Assembly (NCBI GenBank): GCA_947846985.1
Contig: CANTUZ010000001.1
Span: 147,528,447-147,592,446, forward strand
DNA length: 64,000 nucleotides
DNA from: Fratercula arctica
Lineage: Eukaryota; Chordata; Aves; Charadriiformes; Alcidae
Reading direction: 5' to 3'
The translations under genes were made by a program, and so were the position numbers. Below are positions 61,588 through 64,000 of this stretch, in pieces. Within the stretch, counting starts at the first letter, position 1; each line of letters begins with the position of its first letter. The notes under the pieces were generated by a model. That model searched no databases. It had not been told where the DNA came from and saw only the letters and a list, made by a program, of their open reading frames with translations.

Positions 61588-63075
61588 TTTTGAATATCTC
61601 CATGGACAGAGACTCCAGAACCTCTCTGGGCTACCTGTTCCAGTATTCAAACGTTCTTAAAGTAAAAAAAGTTTTTTCTGAAGCTTAATCAAGATTTTGT
61701 GTGTTCTATTTTTTACCTTTTGCCTCTTGTCTTCACTGGGCATCACTGAGAAGAGTCTGTCTCAGTCTCCTTTTCTTCCTCCCATCACGTATTTATAGAC
61801 ATTGATATCATACCCTGAGCCTTCTCTTCTGAAGACTGAGCCTCTCCTTGCTTGACAGGTGCTTAAATCAACTTGATAGACTTTCAATGAACTCACTCGT
61901 GTATCTGTGTCTTTCTTGTGCTGGGAAGCCCAGAACTGGATGTAGCACTGCAGCTGGCAGTGTTCTGCCTGATGTAACCCAGGATGCTGTTGGCCTTCTC
62001 TTGCCACAAGGACATGTTGCTGATTTGTATTCAACTTCTTGTCCACCCAGGTCCATTTCTGCAGAGCTGCTTTTCAGTCGGTCAGCACCAACCTGTACCG
62101 CATGGGGTTATTCCTCCTCACTTTCCCTTCATTAACTTCACGTTCTTGTCAGCCCATTTCTCCAGACTGTCAAGGTCCTTCTGATCCCTCTGGCAGCACA
62201 ACCATCTGGTCTATTTACTACACATCCCTGTTTTATATTGTCTGCAAGCCTGCTGTGCCCCATCATTCAGGTCATTAATGAAGATGTTAAACAGTTTTGA
62301 CCCCAATGTCAAACCCTGGCATACACCACTTGTGACTGGCCTCTAGTTGGACTTCATGCCAACAATATTTTGAGTCCAGCAGATCAGACAGTTTTCTGTC
62401 CATCTCACTATCCGTTTATCTAGTCTGGATTTCATCAGTTTGTCTTTGAGGATGCTATGGGAGACAGCGTCAAAAGCTTTGCAGAAGTCAGGTTAAACAA
62501 TATCCACTGCTCTCCCGTCATCCACTGAGCCAGTCACCTTGCTATAAAAGGCTATTGGATTGAACAAGCATTATATCTGCTTTGTAAATCTATGGTGGCT
62601 ACTTCCAGTCACCTTCTTGTCTGTAATATGTTGGGAAATGGCTTCCAGGAGGATTTGTTCCATTACCTTCCCAGGGATGGAGATGAGGCAAACCAGCCTG
62701 AAGTTTCCCAAATCCTCCTTGTTGCACTTCTTCAAGATAGGAGTGATAGTTGCCTTCTTCCAGTCCTTGGTAACCTCCTCCAATTGTCGTTACCTTGCAA
62801 AAATAAACGAGTGGTTACACAATGATGGAGGCAGCCCCCTCAGCTCTCATGAGTGCGTCCCATCTGGTCCCATGGACTTGTATATGTCCAAGTAGTTTAC
62901 ACGCTCCCTAACCTGATCCTTCCCTGCCAAGGGATCCACAGTGATCTTTGTCACTCCAGACTTTCCCAACAGCCTCAGGTGCCTGGGATTCCTGAGGACA
63001 AATGTTGCAAAGAAGTCACTGAGTACCTCCCAGAGCCCTTTGAGTCCCCTCAAGAACTCAAGTTCTGTTTTACAG
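61588..63075 (-). mobile_element. CR1 LINE with reverse-transcriptase fragment, antisense
   Basis: The - strand translates to CR1 RT pieces: DWKKATITPILKK, GNFRLVCLISIPGKVMEQIL, ISQHITDKKVTGSSHH (62571-62783 region), and upstream of it NYLDIYKSMGPDGTHS. The segment spans about 1.5 kb and lacks the extreme 3' UTR. Stops and frameshifts show it is dead. Confidence 0.9.
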
Positions 63076-64000
63076 AGCAGCCCTGGAAACACTCTGTCTT
63101 TGTTTACTGTTGCAGTAGATGTCAGAATTGGATTAAATTATCAGTTTTGTGTATTTGGGGTTGGGGGTTATTTTCTCACTCAAAACATTTGGATCCTAAG
63201 GGGTTTGTCTCAGAAGGTTCTGGAAAGGACAGTGGTATTTTCATAACTGCACAGTAGTGGCACTGCTGTGTGGTCCATATGGCAGTCTGTCCAGTTCGGA
63301 GTTCTGTCCTCAGCAATGCACAAGACTGGGCTCTCTGGAGGAAAGAATGAGAAGCCGAAAATGATCATTCCTTACCACAGCCATTAGTCTTGCAGCATAA
63401 AATTTATAGCCCATCAAACTCAGGTAGTTAACTGTGAATATTCTTTTTAGATAGGATTAACTTTTTATTAGATGATTCTTTAAAAAATCTTTCCAGTTTC
63501 TTGGTTTCAATCGTATTGAGAGACAATGACTTCCAATGTACTGTTTTCTTCTCCACAGACAATAGCATTCCTTGTATTCCTAATGCTTTTTTAATTTCAT
63601 GTACTGTATTCTTATTTTTTGTACAAGGTAAATAAGACAATGTATTCACCTTTTACATTTATTATTTTTCTCTTGCAGCATTTTCTGTGCATTTTTTCTG
63701 AATTAAATTGTGTCCTTCTCTCTTCCAATGTCAGCCATTCCATGTCCCTGATCGCTTTTAGTCATCTGTCTCTGCCCATCTTTTTATAAATATGGTTATT
63801 AATCCTGTCATATTTAATAAGGAAACATACTGATTCTGCAAATTTGATTAAATCTTTAATTATTTTTCTGTGCAGGTACATGCATCCTCCAAGTTCCCAC
63901 AATGTGGAATATTTATGTAAAAGAGTTTGACTTACAATTCTAGTTTTTAGCAAAAAGCATTTAAAATGTTTTTTTATGGGCACATTAATCCTTCATGTAT
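63076..64000. other. Unique sequence at the window end
   Basis: AT-rich intronic sequence. No DCP1B exon or repeat recognised. Confidence 0.5.

Larger units (their letters stand above)
55535..64000 (+). other. DCP1B: DCP1B intron 5, 5' portion
   Basis: Starts with gtaaga after a phase-0 exon end. I looked for a continuation resembling the next DCP1B exon and found none before 64000, so the intron exceeds 8.4 kb. It contains a T-rich run (55632-55678), two antisense CR1 copies (59470-60050 and 61588-63075), and otherwise unique sequence. Confidence 0.8.

Noticed and set aside
61762..63092. Several open frames resembling parts of a polymerase
   Set aside because: These are stop-broken pieces of the CR1 reverse transcriptase on the minus strand, not a host gene.
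1..64000. CRISPR arrays, operons, phage or plasmid functions, tRNA or rRNA genes
   Set aside because: The sequence is vertebrate nuclear DNA; short tandem duplications seen here are isolated two-copy events, and no cloverleaf or rRNA sequence was recognised.

Overview
The window is nuclear DNA from a bird. The evidence is abundant CR1 LINE copies (at least seven, most of them 3' ends), two solo LTRs of the avian ERVL type, and AT-rich introns interrupted by one CpG island. The LTR style looks neoavian rather than specifically galliform, but I cannot name the species. There are no prokaryotic or organellar features.

Two protein-coding loci can be supported. (1) The first five coding exons of DCP1B (mRNA-decapping enzyme 1B) lie on the + strand at 29411-29569, 30519-30559, 33083-33210, 53132-53198 and 55399-55534. 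They join into an unbroken 177-codon frame with canonical GT/AG junctions. This covers the whole EVH1 domain and the start of the linker. The rest of the gene must lie beyond 64000. (2) On the - strand, inside DCP1B intron 3, is a 130-bp coding exon (42658-42787). I recognise it as the alternative 'cardiac / long N-terminus' first exon (exon 1a) of CACNA1C, the Cav1.2 L-type calcium channel alpha-1 subunit. If that is right, everything left of 42658 (including the DCP1B promoter) is also CACNA1C intron, and the two genes overlap head-to-head on opposite strands by about 13 kb.

Layout: 1-28970 is gene-poor, AT-rich DNA with CR1 copies at 100-605 (+), 5080-5345 (+), 14354-14888 (-), 16650-18690 (+, long and decayed) and 20362-21205 (+), an ERVL-type LTR at 902-1263, and simple repeats. 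28970-29800 is the CpG-island promoter and exon 1 of DCP1B. 29570-33082 holds introns 1 and 2 around the tiny exon 2, and includes a CR1 fragment. 33211-53131 is the ~20-kb intron 3, carrying an ERVL-type LTR (34868-35349) and the antisense CACNA1C exon. 53132-55534 holds exons 4 and 5. 55535-64000 is the start of intron 5, with two antisense CR1 copies.

Functionally the two genes are unrelated. DCP1B is a decapping co-activator of cytoplasmic P-bodies and CACNA1C is a voltage-gated calcium channel. Their physical interleaving is the most informative feature here. I did not find a previously undescribed biological system; the rest looks like ordinary vertebrate intron and intergenic sequence.
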